Notes: generated by a model from the letters alone, not told the origin. 64,000 bases of DNA from Prevotellaceae bacterium UBA4372 (GCA_002391275.1 DGSC01000014.1:3876-67875); one strand, 5' to 3'; shown: positions 18,234-27,326, numbered from the stretch's first letter. Numbers and translations: made by a program.

Positions 18234-19193
18234 CTATTTCACTTCCCAACCGAGAGCGCTGGCACCAAGCACGGCAGCTCCGGCACCATCCAACTCGCTG
18301 ACAAGGAATTTGGCTTTGTCTTTGAATATTCTGAGCACGTGCTCATCGTAGGCCTTCTTGATAGGATTCATGATGAGATCTCCTGCCTTGGCCAATCCTC
18401 CGAAGAAAATATAGGCTTCGGGGCTTGAGAAAGCTGTAAAGTTGGCGCATGCTTCGCCGAGGATGCGGCCCGTTTCCTCAAATATCTGTTTAGCTACCTC
18501 GTCGCCTTTGCCGGCAGCAATGGCGACATCCTTGGATTCTATCTTGTCCAAGGGAATCTCTCTCAGGAGGGTGGGCTTGTCTGTTTTCTCAATAATCTCG
18601 CGTGCTGTTCGGGCTACACCTGTGGCCGAGCAATAAGTCTCAAGGCAACCTTTGCGGCCACAGCCGCATTGCCGTCCATCGCGCTCTACGATGACATGTC
18701 CCAGCTCACCGGCAAAACCGTCGCAGCCATAGACTAATTGTCCGTTGACGACGATGCCTGAGCCTACGCCTGTACCAAGGGTAATCATGATGAAGTTCTG
18801 CATACCCTTGGCTGCACCATATTGCATCTCACCTATAGCTGCAGCATTGGCGTCGTTGGTCAGGCGCACAGGAATCCCCAGGCGTTCATGGAACATCTGC
18901 GCCAATGGAATCTTGCCCTTCCAAGGCAGGTTCGGCGCAAATTCGATGCTGCCGCTATAGTAGTTGCCGTTGGGCGCTCCGATGCCCATGGCATGTATCT
19001 TTTCGATGCCGCCTACTTGTTCGATGATGGGGCGTAAGGCAGCCACGCAATCGTCGACATATTGGTTAATGTCGCCGTGGCCGGCGGTCTTGACTCGTGT
19101 GGAGGCAATGATGTTTGCATTCTTGTCTACTATTCCGAACTCGGAGTTGGTGCCGCCTAAATCAAGTCCGATAACATAAGGTTTCTGTTCCAT
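18234..19193 (-). CDS. ROK-family sugar kinase (glucokinase-like)
   Basis: A 319-residue protein. The ATP-binding phosphate-1 motif is VIGLDLGGTNSEFGIVD at residues 7-23; the ROK signature and zinc site are in HVIVERDGRQCGCGRKGCLE near residue 155, with all conserved cysteines. MGIGAPNGNYYSGSIEFAPN and LTNDANAAAIGE supply the catalytic Asp region. It phosphorylates a hexose in the cytoplasm, most likely glucose, although ROK kinases for N-acetylglucosamine or N-acetylmannosamine look similar. First gene of the pepT transcript. Confidence 0.88.
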   Translation of the reverse strand: MEQKPYVIGLDLGGTNSEFGIVDKNANIIASTRVKTAGHGDINQYVDDCVAALRPIIEQVGGIEKIHAMGIGAPNGNYYSGSIEFAPNLPWKGKIPLAQMFHERLGIPVRLTNDANAAAIGEMQYGAAKGMQNFIMITLGTGVGSGIVVNGQLVYGCDGFAGELGHVIVERDGRQCGCGRKGCLETYCSATGVARTAREIIEKTDKPTLLREIPLDKIESKDVAIAAGKGDEVAKQIFEETGRILGEACANFTAFSSPEAYIFFGGLAKAGDLIMNPIKKAYDEHVLRIFKDKAKFLVSELDGAGAAVLGASALGWEVK

Positions 19194-19380
19194 AATAAAG
19201 TTAGTTTATTTTCAGCTTTGAGTTTTAAGTTAGTGTTGCAAATATTGGGTCAAAAATAAAGAAAGTTTGGCATTGAACGAAATATTATCTAAGAAATGTT
19301 CTTTTTTTGAGCAAAAGTCATTCTTTTCTTGGATGTTTTTTTCCTATCTCATGGAAAAAACCGACATTTGCACTCGCATT

Positions 19381-20034
19381 ATGTGGTTTGAACATATAAC
19401 ACTCTTAGATTTAACCGTCAAGGGACTTATTGTGGGCATGGTTGCAAGTGCTCCTATGGGTCCTGTGGGTGTGTTGTGTATTCAACGGACGCTGAATAAA
19501 GGGCGATGGTTTGGTCTGGTCACAGGCTTAGGTGCAGCGCTTAGTGATATCATATATGCGGTCGTGACAGGTGTTGGCATGAGCCTCGTCATTGAGTTCA
19601 TCGAAAACCCCCGGACGATGTATGTGCTCCAGCTCGTTGGCAGCTTCTTGCTGTTTCTCTTTGGTCTATACACCTATCGTACGAAACCACAGCTCAGACC
19701 TTCTTCGCGTAAGAAAGGCACCTTGGCCCACAATTGTCTTACGGGCTTCCTCGTCACCATAAGTAATCCACTCATTATATTCCTGTTCATAGCGTTGTTT
19801 GCCCGCTTCACGTTTGTCGTTCCCGATCATTTAGGGCAGCAAATCTTGGGCTATGTCTCGATATTCCTTGGTGCGATGTTGTGGTGGTATGGCCTGACGT
19901 ATCTTGTTGACAAACTTCGCACAACCTTCGAGCTGGAGCGCATCGGTATGATCAATAAGGCGATAGGAATGGTTGTTATGGTAGTTTCACTCTTGGGCTT
20001 GTTCTCAACGCTCTTGGGGCTTACCTTATACTAA
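19381..20034 (+). CDS. LysE-family translocator (amino-acid exporter)
   Basis: About 217 residues from ATG 19381. The open frame extends 38 codons upstream, but that part is polar, low-complexity sequence unlike the family. The N-terminal helix carries GMVASAPMGPVGVLCIQRTL, the conserved LysE/RhtB motif, followed by GLGAALSDIIYAVV; about six hydrophobic helices follow, with TGFLVTISNPLIIFLF in the second half. LysE transporters export amino acids or related solutes, useful in cells fed on peptides. The DUF4924-like gene begins 24 bp downstream. Confidence 0.85.
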   Translation: MWFEHITLLDLTVKGLIVGMVASAPMGPVGVLCIQRTLNKGRWFGLVTGLGAALSDIIYAVVTGVGMSLVIEFIENPRTMYVLQLVGSFLLFLFGLYTYRTKPQLRPSSRKKGTLAHNCLTGFLVTISNPLIIFLFIALFARFTFVVPDHLGQQILGYVSIFLGAMLWWYGLTYLVDKLRTTFELERIGMINKAIGMVVMVVSLLGLFSTLLGLTLY

Positions 20035-20058
20035 ACGAACCAAACCGAAAAGTGAATT

Positions 20059-20601
20059 ATGAAAATTGCCAGACAACTCAAGGATAACAATATTGCCGAG
20101 TATTTATTGTACATGTGGCAGCTCGAAGACACCTTGCGCGCCTATGGTTGCGATGCCGACCGTTTGCGCGACGAGTATGTCAGCCGCTTTGACATTCCAG
20201 ACAGTGAACGCCAACAGGAAGCTCAGTGGCTGGCTGATCTCTGCACGATGATGGTCGAAGAGGGCGTCAAGGAAACTGGACATTTGCAGATGAATCGTGG
20301 CACGCTGTCGCTGCTCACAGACCTCCATCTCGAACTGCTCCAAAGCCCCAAACACCCTTTCTATAGCGCCGCTTACTACAAGGCCCTGCCCTATATCGTA
20401 GAGCTGAGAGCACGTTCCGGACACACCGACGCGCCTGAATTGGAGAACTGCTTTGAGGCACTCTATGGCCTTATGCTTCTCCGCCTTCAACACAAACCTG
20501 TCTCGAAAGAGACGCAGGAGGCAGTCAGCCACATCTCTCACCTGCTTGCCCTCCTGGCTGAAGCCTGGAAAAAAGAAAAGGCCGGCGAATTGGAAATCTG
20601 A
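20059..20601 (+). CDS. DUF4924-like Bacteroidales protein
   Basis: A 180-residue, all-helical, soluble protein (NNIAEYLLYMWQLEDTLRA at the start, GHLQMNRGTLSLLTDLHLEL in the middle). I match it from memory to DUF4924, a family restricted to Bacteroidetes with no known function. No catalytic motif or membrane segment is visible. It lies between the LysE exporter (24 bp) and rmlD and may be co-transcribed with both. Confidence 0.7.
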   Translation: MKIARQLKDNNIAEYLLYMWQLEDTLRAYGCDADRLRDEYVSRFDIPDSERQQEAQWLADLCTMMVEEGVKETGHLQMNRGTLSLLTDLHLELLQSPKHPFYSAAYYKALPYIVELRARSGHTDAPELENCFEALYGLMLLRLQHKPVSKETQEAVSHISHLLALLAEAWKKEKAGELEI

Positions 20602-20643
20602 GAAGTCGGAAATCCTTTACAGGGTGGCTCAACATTCGCATAA

Positions 20644-20763
20644 GTGATGCCCCTGAAGTTTTAAGAAGCGGAAACACTAACGGTGGAAGCTGAACGCATG
20701 GAACAGCTGGAGCAATCGAGCATGTTCGGATTGTCGGGCCGTGAAGTCGGTCAGCAAAGCTAA
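20644..20763 (+). pseudogene. Possible remnant of a coding sequence upstream of rmlD
   Basis: From 20644 a frame reads VMPLKF, a TAA stop (20662-20664), then 32 sense codons including TVEAERMEQLEQSSMFGLSG and REVGQQS before TAA at 20761. Codon choice in the second part looks genuine (GAA GCT GAA CGC ATG GAA CAG CTG). No homologue comes to mind. It could be a decayed gene end or chance. Confidence 0.25.
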
Positions 20764-20777
20764 AGTTGAAAAATAAA

Positions 20778-21722
20778 ATGAAAAATATATTAGTTACAGG
20801 TGCCTGCGGACAGTTAGGCAATGAAATGCAGTTGCAAGCAGTGCTGCATCCCGAATATCGTTGGTTCTTCACCGACGTTGTCGCAACCCCATCCTCTGGA
20901 CTTGCCAACGGAGCTTTGCCTGGCTCTGAGGGAGCCGCCAGTTCACACGCCGTCACCGCCCTCGACATTACCGATCGCGCTGCCGTCGAAGCCTTTGTTC
21001 AGGAACAAGAAATTGACGTCATCGTCAACTGCGCAGCCTACACCGCCGTGGACCGTGCCGAGAGCGACGAAGCTAAAGCCCTGCTCCTCAACGCCACCGC
21101 TCCTGGCTATCTTGCCGCAGCCATCCAACGACTTGGCGGCCACCTCATACAAATCTCCACCGACTATGTCTTCGACGGTACAGCTCATACGCCTTACACC
21201 GAGGACGCTCCAACCTGTCCTGCCTCTGCCTACGGACGTACTAAGTTGGCTGGCGAACAAGCCGTACTTGCTGCCACACAGACAGGCGACGCATCCACAG
21301 CCATGATCATTCGCACAGCCTGGCTTTACAGCACCTTCGGCAACAACTTCGTCAAGACAATGTTGCGCCTCGGACGCGAGAAGAACGAGCTGGGCGTTAT
21401 CTTCGACCAGATAGGAACACCGACCTATGCCCGCGACCTTGCCGTAGCCATCATGGCAGCCATCAACCACGGCATCGTCCCAGGCATCTATCATTTCACC
21501 AATGAAGGCGTAACATCGTGGTATGATTTTACGAAAGCCATCCACCGCATCGCAGACATCACCACCTGCCACGTACGCCCCCTTCACACATCAGAGTATC
21601 CTACGCCTGCTGCACGTCCGCATTTCAGCGTGCTGGACAAGACCAAGATCAAGCAGACCTACGGCATCGAGATTCACTACTGGGAGGATAGCCTACGTGA
21701 ATGTATCAAAGGGCTGATGTAA
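20778..21722 (+). CDS. rfbD: dTDP-4-dehydrorhamnose reductase with repeat-derived insertion
   Basis: About 314 residues from ATG 20778 (MKNILVTGACGQLGNEMQLQ); the TTG four codons earlier is less likely. It makes dTDP-L-rhamnose for surface polysaccharides. Motifs: the NADPH-binding TGACGQLG, VNCAAYTAVDRAE, ISTDYVFDG, and catalytic Tyr-Lys in ASAYGRTKLAGEQAV. Residues about 36-60 (ATPSSGLANGALPGSEGAAS and beyond) interrupt the segment between FTDV and ALDITDRAAV. Ordinary RmlD proteins as I remember them lack it. Its DNA carries GGCTC-tgagg-GAGCC, so it looks like an in-frame repeat insertion in a surface loop. Confidence 0.9.
   Translation: MKNILVTGACGQLGNEMQLQAVLHPEYRWFFTDVVATPSSGLANGALPGSEGAASSHAVTALDITDRAAVEAFVQEQEIDVIVNCAAYTAVDRAESDEAKALLLNATAPGYLAAAIQRLGGHLIQISTDYVFDGTAHTPYTEDAPTCPASAYGRTKLAGEQAVLAATQTGDASTAMIIRTAWLYSTFGNNFVKTMLRLGREKNELGVIFDQIGTPTYARDLAVAIMAAINHGIVPGIYHFTNEGVTSWYDFTKAIHRIADITTCHVRPLHTSEYPTPAARPHFSVLDKTKIKQTYGIEIHYWEDSLRECIKGLM
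20883..20957 (+). repeat. Palindromic repeat inserted in rfbD coding sequence
   Basis: About 75 bp, a multiple of three, with the dyad GGCTCTGAGGGAGCC, coding for 25 Ala/Gly/Ser-rich residues absent from typical RmlD. Classed as a repeat from its dyad and odd placement; no second copy was seen in the window. Confidence 0.4.
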
Positions 21723-21821
21723 ATACAAAATACGACAGATAATAATCAGAGCACTCCGCCAATCATTAAATCGTAAATGATTGAATAAATTGTAAATCAT
21801 TAATATAGTAAATATAACAAG

Positions 21822-23390
21822 GTGAATCCCGAAATAGAACGCAGGCGAACCTTCGCCATCATCTCGCACCCCGATGCCGGTAAGACCACACTGACTGAAA
21901 AGCTGCTGCTCTTTGGCGGACAGATTCAGGTGGCAGGTGCCGTCAAAAGTAATAAGATTAAGAAGACTGCCACCTCCGACTGGATGGAGATAGAGAAGCA
22001 GCGCGGTATCTCCGTGACGACCTCTGTCATGGAGTTCGACTACAATGATTACAAGGTCAACATCCTCGACACCCCTGGTCACCAGGACTTTGCCGAAGAC
22101 ACCTTCCGCACTCTTACCGCGGTCGACAGCGCCATCATCGTCGTGGACGGAGCCAAGGGCGTAGAGGCCCAGACACGCAAGCTGATGACCGTCTGCCGTA
22201 TGCGCAAGACACCTGTCATCGTCTTCGTCAACAAAATGGACCGAGAGGGCAGAGACCCCTTCGACCTCCTCGACGAGCTCGAAGAGGAGCTGCAGATAAA
22301 GGTGCGCCCCCTTTCATGGCCTATCAACCAAGGTGCCCGCTTCAAAGGCGTTTATAACATCTACGAACAGAACCTCAACCTCTTCACCCCCGACAAGCAA
22401 CGCGTAACCGAGAAGGTGAGCGTGCAGCTCGATTCCGTCGATCTGGACAACTATGTCGGCCAGGATGATGCAGCCAAGCTCCGTGACGACCTTGAGATTA
22501 TCGAGGGCGTCTACCCAGAGTTCAACCGCCAGACCTATCTCGACGCCGAGGTGGCTCCCGTCTTCTTCGGTTCAGCCCTCAACAACTTCGGTGTCAAGGA
22601 GCTCCTCGACTGCTTTGTTGAGATAGCTCCCTCGCCCCGTCCCACGAAAGCCGAGGAGCGTGACGTACAGCCAGAGGAGCCTAAGTTCACAGGCTTCATC
22701 TTCAAGATAACCGCCAACATCGACCCCAACCACCGCTCCTGCATCGCCTTCTGCAAGGTCTGCTCGGGCAAGTTCGTCCGCAACGCCCCTTACTTGCACG
22801 TCCGTCAGGGAAAAACTGTCAGGTTCTCATCACCTACGCAGTTCATGGCACAGCGCAAGTCCACCATCGACGAGGCGTGGCCGGGCGACATCGTGGGTCT
22901 GCCCGACAACGGAATATTCAAGATCGGCGACACGCTCACCGAGGGCGAGCAGATTCATTTCCGTGGCCTGCCCTCCTTCTCTCCCGAGATGTTCAAGTAC
23001 ATTGAGAATGCCGACCCTATGAAGACCAAGCAGTTGGAGAAAGGTATCGCCCAACTCATGGACGAGGGCGTGGCACAGCTCTTCATCAACCAGTTTAATG
23101 GCCGCAAGCTCATCGGCACTGTCGGCCAGCTGCAGTTCGAGGTCATCCAATATCGCTTGGAGAACGAGTACGGTGCCAAGTGCCGTTGGGAACCGGCTTC
23201 GCTCTACAAAGCCTGTTGGGTGGAAAGCGATGACGAAGCCCAGTTGGAGGCTTTCAAGAAGCGCAAGTACCAGTATATGGCCCGTGACATCGAAGGTCGC
23301 GACGTATTCCTTGCCGACTCCGCCTATGTCCTACAGATGGCACAGCAGGACTTCGAACACATCAAGTTCCATTTCACGTCCGAATTCTGA
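21822..23390 (+). CDS. prfC: Peptide chain release factor 3
   Basis: A 522-residue translational GTPase that removes RF1/RF2 from the ribosome after termination. G motifs in order: [15 protein letters not shown] (P loop), [14 protein letters not shown] (switch), [15 protein letters not shown] (G3), [12 protein letters not shown] (G4). The inserted [16 protein letters not shown] stretch is typical of RF3 against EF-G. The start is GTG at 21822, preceded by AACAAG; no ATG fits. It lies 99 bp after rfbD and ends at a strong terminator. Full length. Confidence 0.96.
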   Translation: MNPEIERRRTFAIISHPDAGKTTLTEKLLLFGGQIQVAGAVKSNKIKKTATSDWMEIEKQRGISVTTSVMEFDYNDYKVNILDTPGHQDFAEDTFRTLTAVDSAIIVVDGAKGVEAQTRKLMTVCRMRKTPVIVFVNKMDREGRDPFDLLDELEEELQIKVRPLSWPINQGARFKGVYNIYEQNLNLFTPDKQRVTEKVSVQLDSVDLDNYVGQDDAAKLRDDLEIIEGVYPEFNRQTYLDAEVAPVFFGSALNNFGVKELLDCFVEIAPSPRPTKAEERDVQPEEPKFTGFIFKITANIDPNHRSCIAFCKVCSGKFVRNAPYLHVRQGKTVRFSSPTQFMAQRKSTIDEAWPGDIVGLPDNGIFKIGDTLTEGEQIHFRGLPSFSPEMFKYIENADPMKTKQLEKGIAQLMDEGVAQLFINQFNGRKLIGTVGQLQFEVIQYRLENEYGAKCRWEPASLYKACWVESDDEAQLEAFKKRKYQYMARDIEGRDVFLADSAYVLQMAQQDFEHIKFHFTSEF

Positions 23391-23447
23391 CTTAGTCAGA
23401 CTCCGATACGTTAATCAATTAATTAGTTATCATCACTATAGCTACAG

Positions 23448-23476
23448 AAAGCGTGACAACATGTCACGCTTTTTTT
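23448..23476 (+). terminator. Rho-independent terminator of prfC
   Basis: AAAGCGTGACA pairs with TGTCACGCTTT around a 3-nt loop and is followed by T. Confidence 0.9.
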
Positions 23477-23623
23477 GTATGTGTAATTAACGAATCATCC
23501 CATTAATGCTTATGAGATGACTCGGGGCATCCTGTTGTAGTTTTATTCAGGCTGCTGTTGGCAATGTCCACTACTTCGTCCGAAATAGCTGAATAAAAAA
23601 ACTAATAATATAAAATGAACGAA

Positions 23624-23651
23624 TTGTCTTATGTTTTTTTTCGTAACTTTG
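23624..23651 (+). promoter_or_regulatory. Promoter of the threonylcarbamoyl-AMP synthase gene
   Basis: TTG (23624-23626), 17 nt, then TAACTTTG (23644-23651). It lies downstream of the first ATG of the open frame (23615), so the gene must start at 23678. Confidence 0.65.
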
Positions 23652-23677
23652 CGCCGCAATTCAAAAAGAAAAGAAGT

Positions 23678-24274
23678 ATGACTGATGAGAAGATTAAACG
23701 TGAACGTCCTCGCGACGTAGATATCCGCGCTGCTATCGACGTGCTGAAGCAGGGCGGCACCATCCTTTATCCTACTGACACAATTTGGGGCATCGGCTGT
23801 GATGCCACTAACCCGGAGGCGGTGAAGAAGGTTTTTGAAATCAAAAGACGTGAGGACTCCAAGGCACTCATCTGCCTTGTAGACAGCCCGGGTCGCCTGC
23901 AACGTTATGTCCGCAACGTGCCCGATGTGGCATGGGACATCATAGATTTAGCCACCAAACCTACCACAGTTATCCTCAACGGAGTTACTGGTCTGGCGCC
24001 CAACCTCTTGGCTGAGGACGGCAGTGTAGGCTTGCGTGTTACTTCGGAGGTCTTCTCGCAACAACTCTGCTACCGTTTCCAGAAGGCTGTCGTTTCTACT
24101 TCTGCGAACATCAGCGGTGAGCCTTCGCCACAAACTTTTGCTGACATCTCCGACGAAATCAAGAACGCCGTCGACTATGTCTGTCTGTCTCGTCAGCGCG
24201 ACACCTCGCGTCACGAGCCTTCTTCCATCATCAAGCTCAGCCCTTCTGGCGAGGTCACTATTATCCGCCGCTAA
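23678..24274 (+). CDS. tsaC: L-threonylcarbamoyladenylate synthase (Sua5/YrdC family)
   Basis: About 198 residues from ATG 23678, chosen because the promoter lies inside the longer frame. It makes threonylcarbamoyl-AMP from threonine, bicarbonate and ATP for the t6A37 modification of ANN-decoding tRNAs. Family motifs: GGTILYPTDTIWGIGCDAT, KRREDSKALICLV (the KR..KP-like nucleotide site), PTTVILNG, GLRVT and STSANISGEPSP. Short form without the C-terminal Sua5 domain. In other Bacteroidales it is often close to the ClC channel and fmt, as here. Confidence 0.92.
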   Translation: MTDEKIKRERPRDVDIRAAIDVLKQGGTILYPTDTIWGIGCDATNPEAVKKVFEIKRREDSKALICLVDSPGRLQRYVRNVPDVAWDIIDLATKPTTVILNGVTGLAPNLLAEDGSVGLRVTSEVFSQQLCYRFQKAVVSTSANISGEPSPQTFADISDEIKNAVDYVCLSRQRDTSRHEPSSIIKLSPSGEVTIIRR

Positions 24275-24282
24275 TGTAAATT

Positions 24283-24308
24283 GCTTGTTCGCTCGCGAGC
24301 GAACAAGC
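24283..24308. repeat. Perfect 26-bp palindrome
   Basis: GCTTGTTCGCTCG followed directly by its reverse complement, with no loop, 8 bp after the threonylcarbamoyl-AMP synthase stop. There is no T-run, so it does not look like a terminator; a protein-binding site or repeat unit is possible. Confidence 0.6.
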
Positions 24309-24554
24309 TACTCGGCTGGTCGCTCGGCCTGAAAGATTAGGGCGTGTCGGTGTCAGCGGCAGGTCGTGTTGTCTGCATCCGTTTAGCGTGTTGCCTTCAT
24401 TCGATGGCCGTGCTGTCTGCACCTGTAGGTTGTGTTAACGTTAGTATTCATTAGTCACTCTTTGTTCTTCATTTATTTCTTTCGATAGCACGGATTTAGT
24501 GAAGGATGAAGAGTGAAGAATGAGGAACAGTCTTTTAATTCGTTGTTGAAAAAG

Positions 24555-25148
24555 ATGCTCGATAAGATTCGATTTACAATAGCAAACCACACGCAACCTT
24601 CGGGCGAGCAAGTGTTGGTGCCGCGCCTTAAAAGCGGTAACATAGAAGAATTCATAGAGAAGTACAACGCTGATCAAAAGCCTTTTTCACAAGGCTCGAT
24701 GATTGGTGCGCTCTACACTATGCGCGATGAGCTGGTGGACATGATGAGCAATGGCTCAGCCATCCACTTGCCAGGACTTGGCACCTTCACGCTGACGCTC
24801 GGCGGTGGGGTAGAGGTGCAGGATGGCAAGTATGTGGGACGCGATGTTCATGTCGATGGCATCCGCTTCACGCCTGACGAGGAGCTATTGGCAGAACTGC
24901 GTCGCCTCAAGGTCGATCAGGAGCCGCTTCCCATGCGGCCCGTTGTCACACAAGAGCAGATAGACTCCGCCATGGCCGACCTCTTCGCCCGCAAGGATGT
25001 TATTACCCGTGCCGATCTCTATCGTGCCTTCGACGGCACTGTCTCCCGTCACCGCCTCTCCGACCTCCTCGCCCGCCTTGTTGACGAAGGACGACTCGTC
25101 AGGGAAGGCAGCGGCAGCCAGAGACGGTACCGGAAAGTATTCAGCTAA
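24555..25148 (+). CDS. HU-like DNA-binding protein with C-terminal winged-helix-like domain
   Basis: About 197 residues from ATG 24555 (MLDKIRFTIANHTQPSGEQV). The frame is open from GTG 24513, whose extra codons come from a GAAGAATGA-type repeat. Residues about 1-120 match the Bacteroidetes HU-HIG fold: VLVPRLKSGNIEEFIEKY, then AIHLPGLGTFTLTLGG, the usual 'xGxGxF' turn. Residues about 135-195 look like a small helix-turn-helix (KDVITRADLYRAFDGTVSRH to QRRYRKVF). It presumably binds or bends DNA; nothing indicates a target. It stands alone. Confidence 0.75.
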   Translation: MLDKIRFTIANHTQPSGEQVLVPRLKSGNIEEFIEKYNADQKPFSQGSMIGALYTMRDELVDMMSNGSAIHLPGLGTFTLTLGGGVEVQDGKYVGRDVHVDGIRFTPDEELLAELRRLKVDQEPLPMRPVVTQEQIDSAMADLFARKDVITRADLYRAFDGTVSRHRLSDLLARLVDEGRLVREGSGSQRRYRKVFS

Positions 25149-25218
25149 AGGGCTGTGTTTCCATCGGAATGGATTGGCGTATGCTTTGTGTGAGATGATT
25201 GAAGGGGAGAGAATCTCT

Positions 25219-25419
25219 TTATTGATAATCTGTTGATACTACAGCTTTTCCAGTCTGCTCAATCCTTTCCTCAATCCCTCTGTTCTGAATGGTATGCTCA
25301 TCCCGCTTGTGAGGCTTTCTGTTTTTCGTACAAAGTTCAAGAGCAGTTGCCCAGCTGAAGATGCATTTCCAGATGACCGATAATTCGAAACCTTGCTCTT
25401 TCAACAAATTATCAGTCAT
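25219..25419 (-). pseudogene. Possible C-terminal remnant of a Vsr-like mismatch endonuclease
   Basis: The gap between the HU-like gene and the ClC promoter holds a minus-strand frame of 66 codons containing NLLKEQGFELSVIWKCIF, which resembles the end of Vsr endonucleases (LL..GW.VLVIWEC.L), and later RGIEERIEQTGK. The catalytic N-terminal part is missing; upstream is the ClC promoter. Resemblance from memory only. Apart from this I see nothing in 25149-25424. Confidence 0.3.
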
Positions 25420-25424
25420 TTTTT

Positions 25425-25454
25425 TTGTGGCGTAGTGGTAAAGTTGTACCTTTG
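25425..25454 (+). promoter_or_regulatory. Promoter of the ClC channel gene, nearly leaderless
   Basis: TTG (25425-25427), 19 nt, then TACCTTTG (25447-25454): perfect consensus. The start ATG is at 25464, so the expected 5' leader is only a few nucleotides. Confidence 0.75.
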
Positions 25455-25463
25455 CGGGCGTAA

Positions 25464-27320
25464 ATGAATCAATACTGGAATCATATTCTTAATTGGCGCA
25501 CGGCACATATCAAGGACAGGCATTTCATGCTCATTCTTGCTTTTGTCATCGGTGTGCTAACGGCTTTTGCCGGTTTGTTGTTGAAATGGATTATTGGTGA
25601 GATTGGTCACTTGCTCACCCATCAATTCTCTATCACTGGCGTCAACTGGCTTTACCTTGTGTGGCCTGTTGTCGGCATCCTGATTACGGGGCTGTTTGTT
25701 CGCTATGTCGTTCGCGACGACATCGGCCACGGCATCACTAAGATTCTTTATGCCATTGCCCGGAAGAAGAGTCATCTGAAGGCCCACAACACTTGGTCGT
25801 CGGTGCTCGCCTCCGGCATCACCATCGGTTTTGGCGGCAGTGTGGGTGCCGAGGCTCCTATCGTGCTGACGGGCTCTGCCATCGGTAGCAATCTCGGTCA
25901 GCTGTTCGGACTCGACTCCAAGCGTGTCATGTTGTTGGTGGGCTGCGGAGCGGCAGGTGCCATCTCTGGTATTTTCAAGGCGCCCGTTGCCGGGCTTGTG
26001 TTTACGCTTGAGGTGCTGATGTTGGACTTCACGCTTGGCAGTTTGCTCCCTCTGCTGGTAGCCTCTGTCACTGCTGCGGCCGTCACCTTCACCGTCTCTG
26101 GGCTGGGAAATTTGTTCGAGTTCCATCTCGTCAGCGGCTTTGCTGCCGAGCGTATTCCTGCTTATATCCTTTTGGGCATAGTCTGCGGACTGGTGTCGCT
26201 CTATTTCACACGAGTCATGAATTGGCTCGAAGACAGCTTCCGGCGCCTGGGCTCCCCTTGGAAACGTTTCCTCGTAGCAGCGCCGATGCTCAGCGTGCTC
26301 ATCTTCCTCTTCCCATCGCTCTACGGTGAGGGCTACGAGATGATACGCGTGCTGCTGAACGGACGCGGCCCCGACGACTGGGTGCAGGTGATGGAGGGCT
26401 CTGCGTTCTATGCTTTTCCCCATCTCTTGTTAGTCTATCTGGCAGGCATCATCCTGTTTAAGGTCTTCGCCACCACAGCCACTAATAGTGGAGGTGGGTG
26501 CGGCGGTACCTTCGCTCCCAGTCTTTTCCTGGGATGTGTGGCGGGCTTCGTGTTTGCTTCACTTTGGAATATGGTGTTCGGGCCTGATGTCGTGCCGGCG
26601 GGTCCGGAAGGGCACTCGATGGTTCAAGACTCGGCGACGGGTCTTGGGCACTGGGCTATTTTCCAGACGGTGCCTGAAAGCAACTTCTCGCTCTTGGGGA
26701 TGGCCGGCCTTATGAGCGGCGTCATGCATGCTCCCTTGACAGGCATCTTCCTCATTGCCGAGCTGACGGGAGGCTATGGCCTGCTGCTGCCTCTGATGAT
26801 AGTGGCTACCGTGTCGTACCTGACGATTATCATCTTCGAGCCTCACAGCATCTATACGATGCGGCTGGCCCGTAAGGGAGAGCTGGTGACTCACAACAAG
26901 GACCATGCCATCCTCACGCTCATGTCGATGGACTCTGTTATCGAGCGCTACGAAGAACACCTGCACCCCAATGATGATCTGGGCGAGATTGTCAGGCATA
27001 TATCCTCGTCCGAGCGGGATGTGTTCCCGGTGGTAGACGATGCGGGCAAGCTGCTGGCCGTGTTGATCCTCGACCGTGTGCGCCATGTCATGTTCCGAAC
27101 CGAACTTTACCACCAGCTTCATGTGCGCGATTTGATGTCGCAATGTGCAGCACGTCTGACGACTAACGACCCCATGGAACTTGTCATGCAGACTTTCGAC
27201 CGTACCAAAGCCTGGACGCTGCCCGTAGTCGATGCCGACGGTCTTTTCGTTGGTTTTATCCGAAGAAGCCATGTCACGGCACTTTATCGCACGATGCTTC
27301 ACGACCTGAGTGAGGAATGA
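25464..27320 (+). CDS. ClC-type chloride channel/antiporter with tandem CBS domains
   Basis: A 618-residue protein. Residues about 20-440 are the ClC membrane core with many hydrophobic helices. The selectivity motifs are GGSVGAEAPIVLTGSAIG (the gating Glu is kept, as in proton-coupled antiporters) and NSGGGCGGTFAPSLFLGCVA. Residues about 480-610 form a CBS pair (DVFPVVDDAGKLLAVLILDR and LPVVDADGLFVGFIRRSHV) expected to sense nucleotides. It moves chloride or a related anion across the inner membrane. The start fits the promoter; the conserved RTAHIKDRHFMLI segment shows that little can be missing at the N-terminus. Downstream is the DUF559 cassette. Confidence 0.92.
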   Translation: MNQYWNHILNWRTAHIKDRHFMLILAFVIGVLTAFAGLLLKWIIGEIGHLLTHQFSITGVNWLYLVWPVVGILITGLFVRYVVRDDIGHGITKILYAIARKKSHLKAHNTWSSVLASGITIGFGGSVGAEAPIVLTGSAIGSNLGQLFGLDSKRVMLLVGCGAAGAISGIFKAPVAGLVFTLEVLMLDFTLGSLLPLLVASVTAAAVTFTVSGLGNLFEFHLVSGFAAERIPAYILLGIVCGLVSLYFTRVMNWLEDSFRRLGSPWKRFLVAAPMLSVLIFLFPSLYGEGYEMIRVLLNGRGPDDWVQVMEGSAFYAFPHLLLVYLAGIILFKVFATTATNSGGGCGGTFAPSLFLGCVAGFVFASLWNMVFGPDVVPAGPEGHSMVQDSATGLGHWAIFQTVPESNFSLLGMAGLMSGVMHAPLTGIFLIAELTGGYGLLLPLMIVATVSYLTIIIFEPHSIYTMRLARKGELVTHNKDHAILTLMSMDSVIERYEEHLHPNDDLGEIVRHISSSERDVFPVVDDAGKLLAVLILDRVRHVMFRTELYHQLHVRDLMSQCAARLTTNDPMELVMQTFDRTKAWTLPVVDADGLFVGFIRRSHVTALYRTMLHDLSEE

Positions 27321-27326
27321 TGGGGG

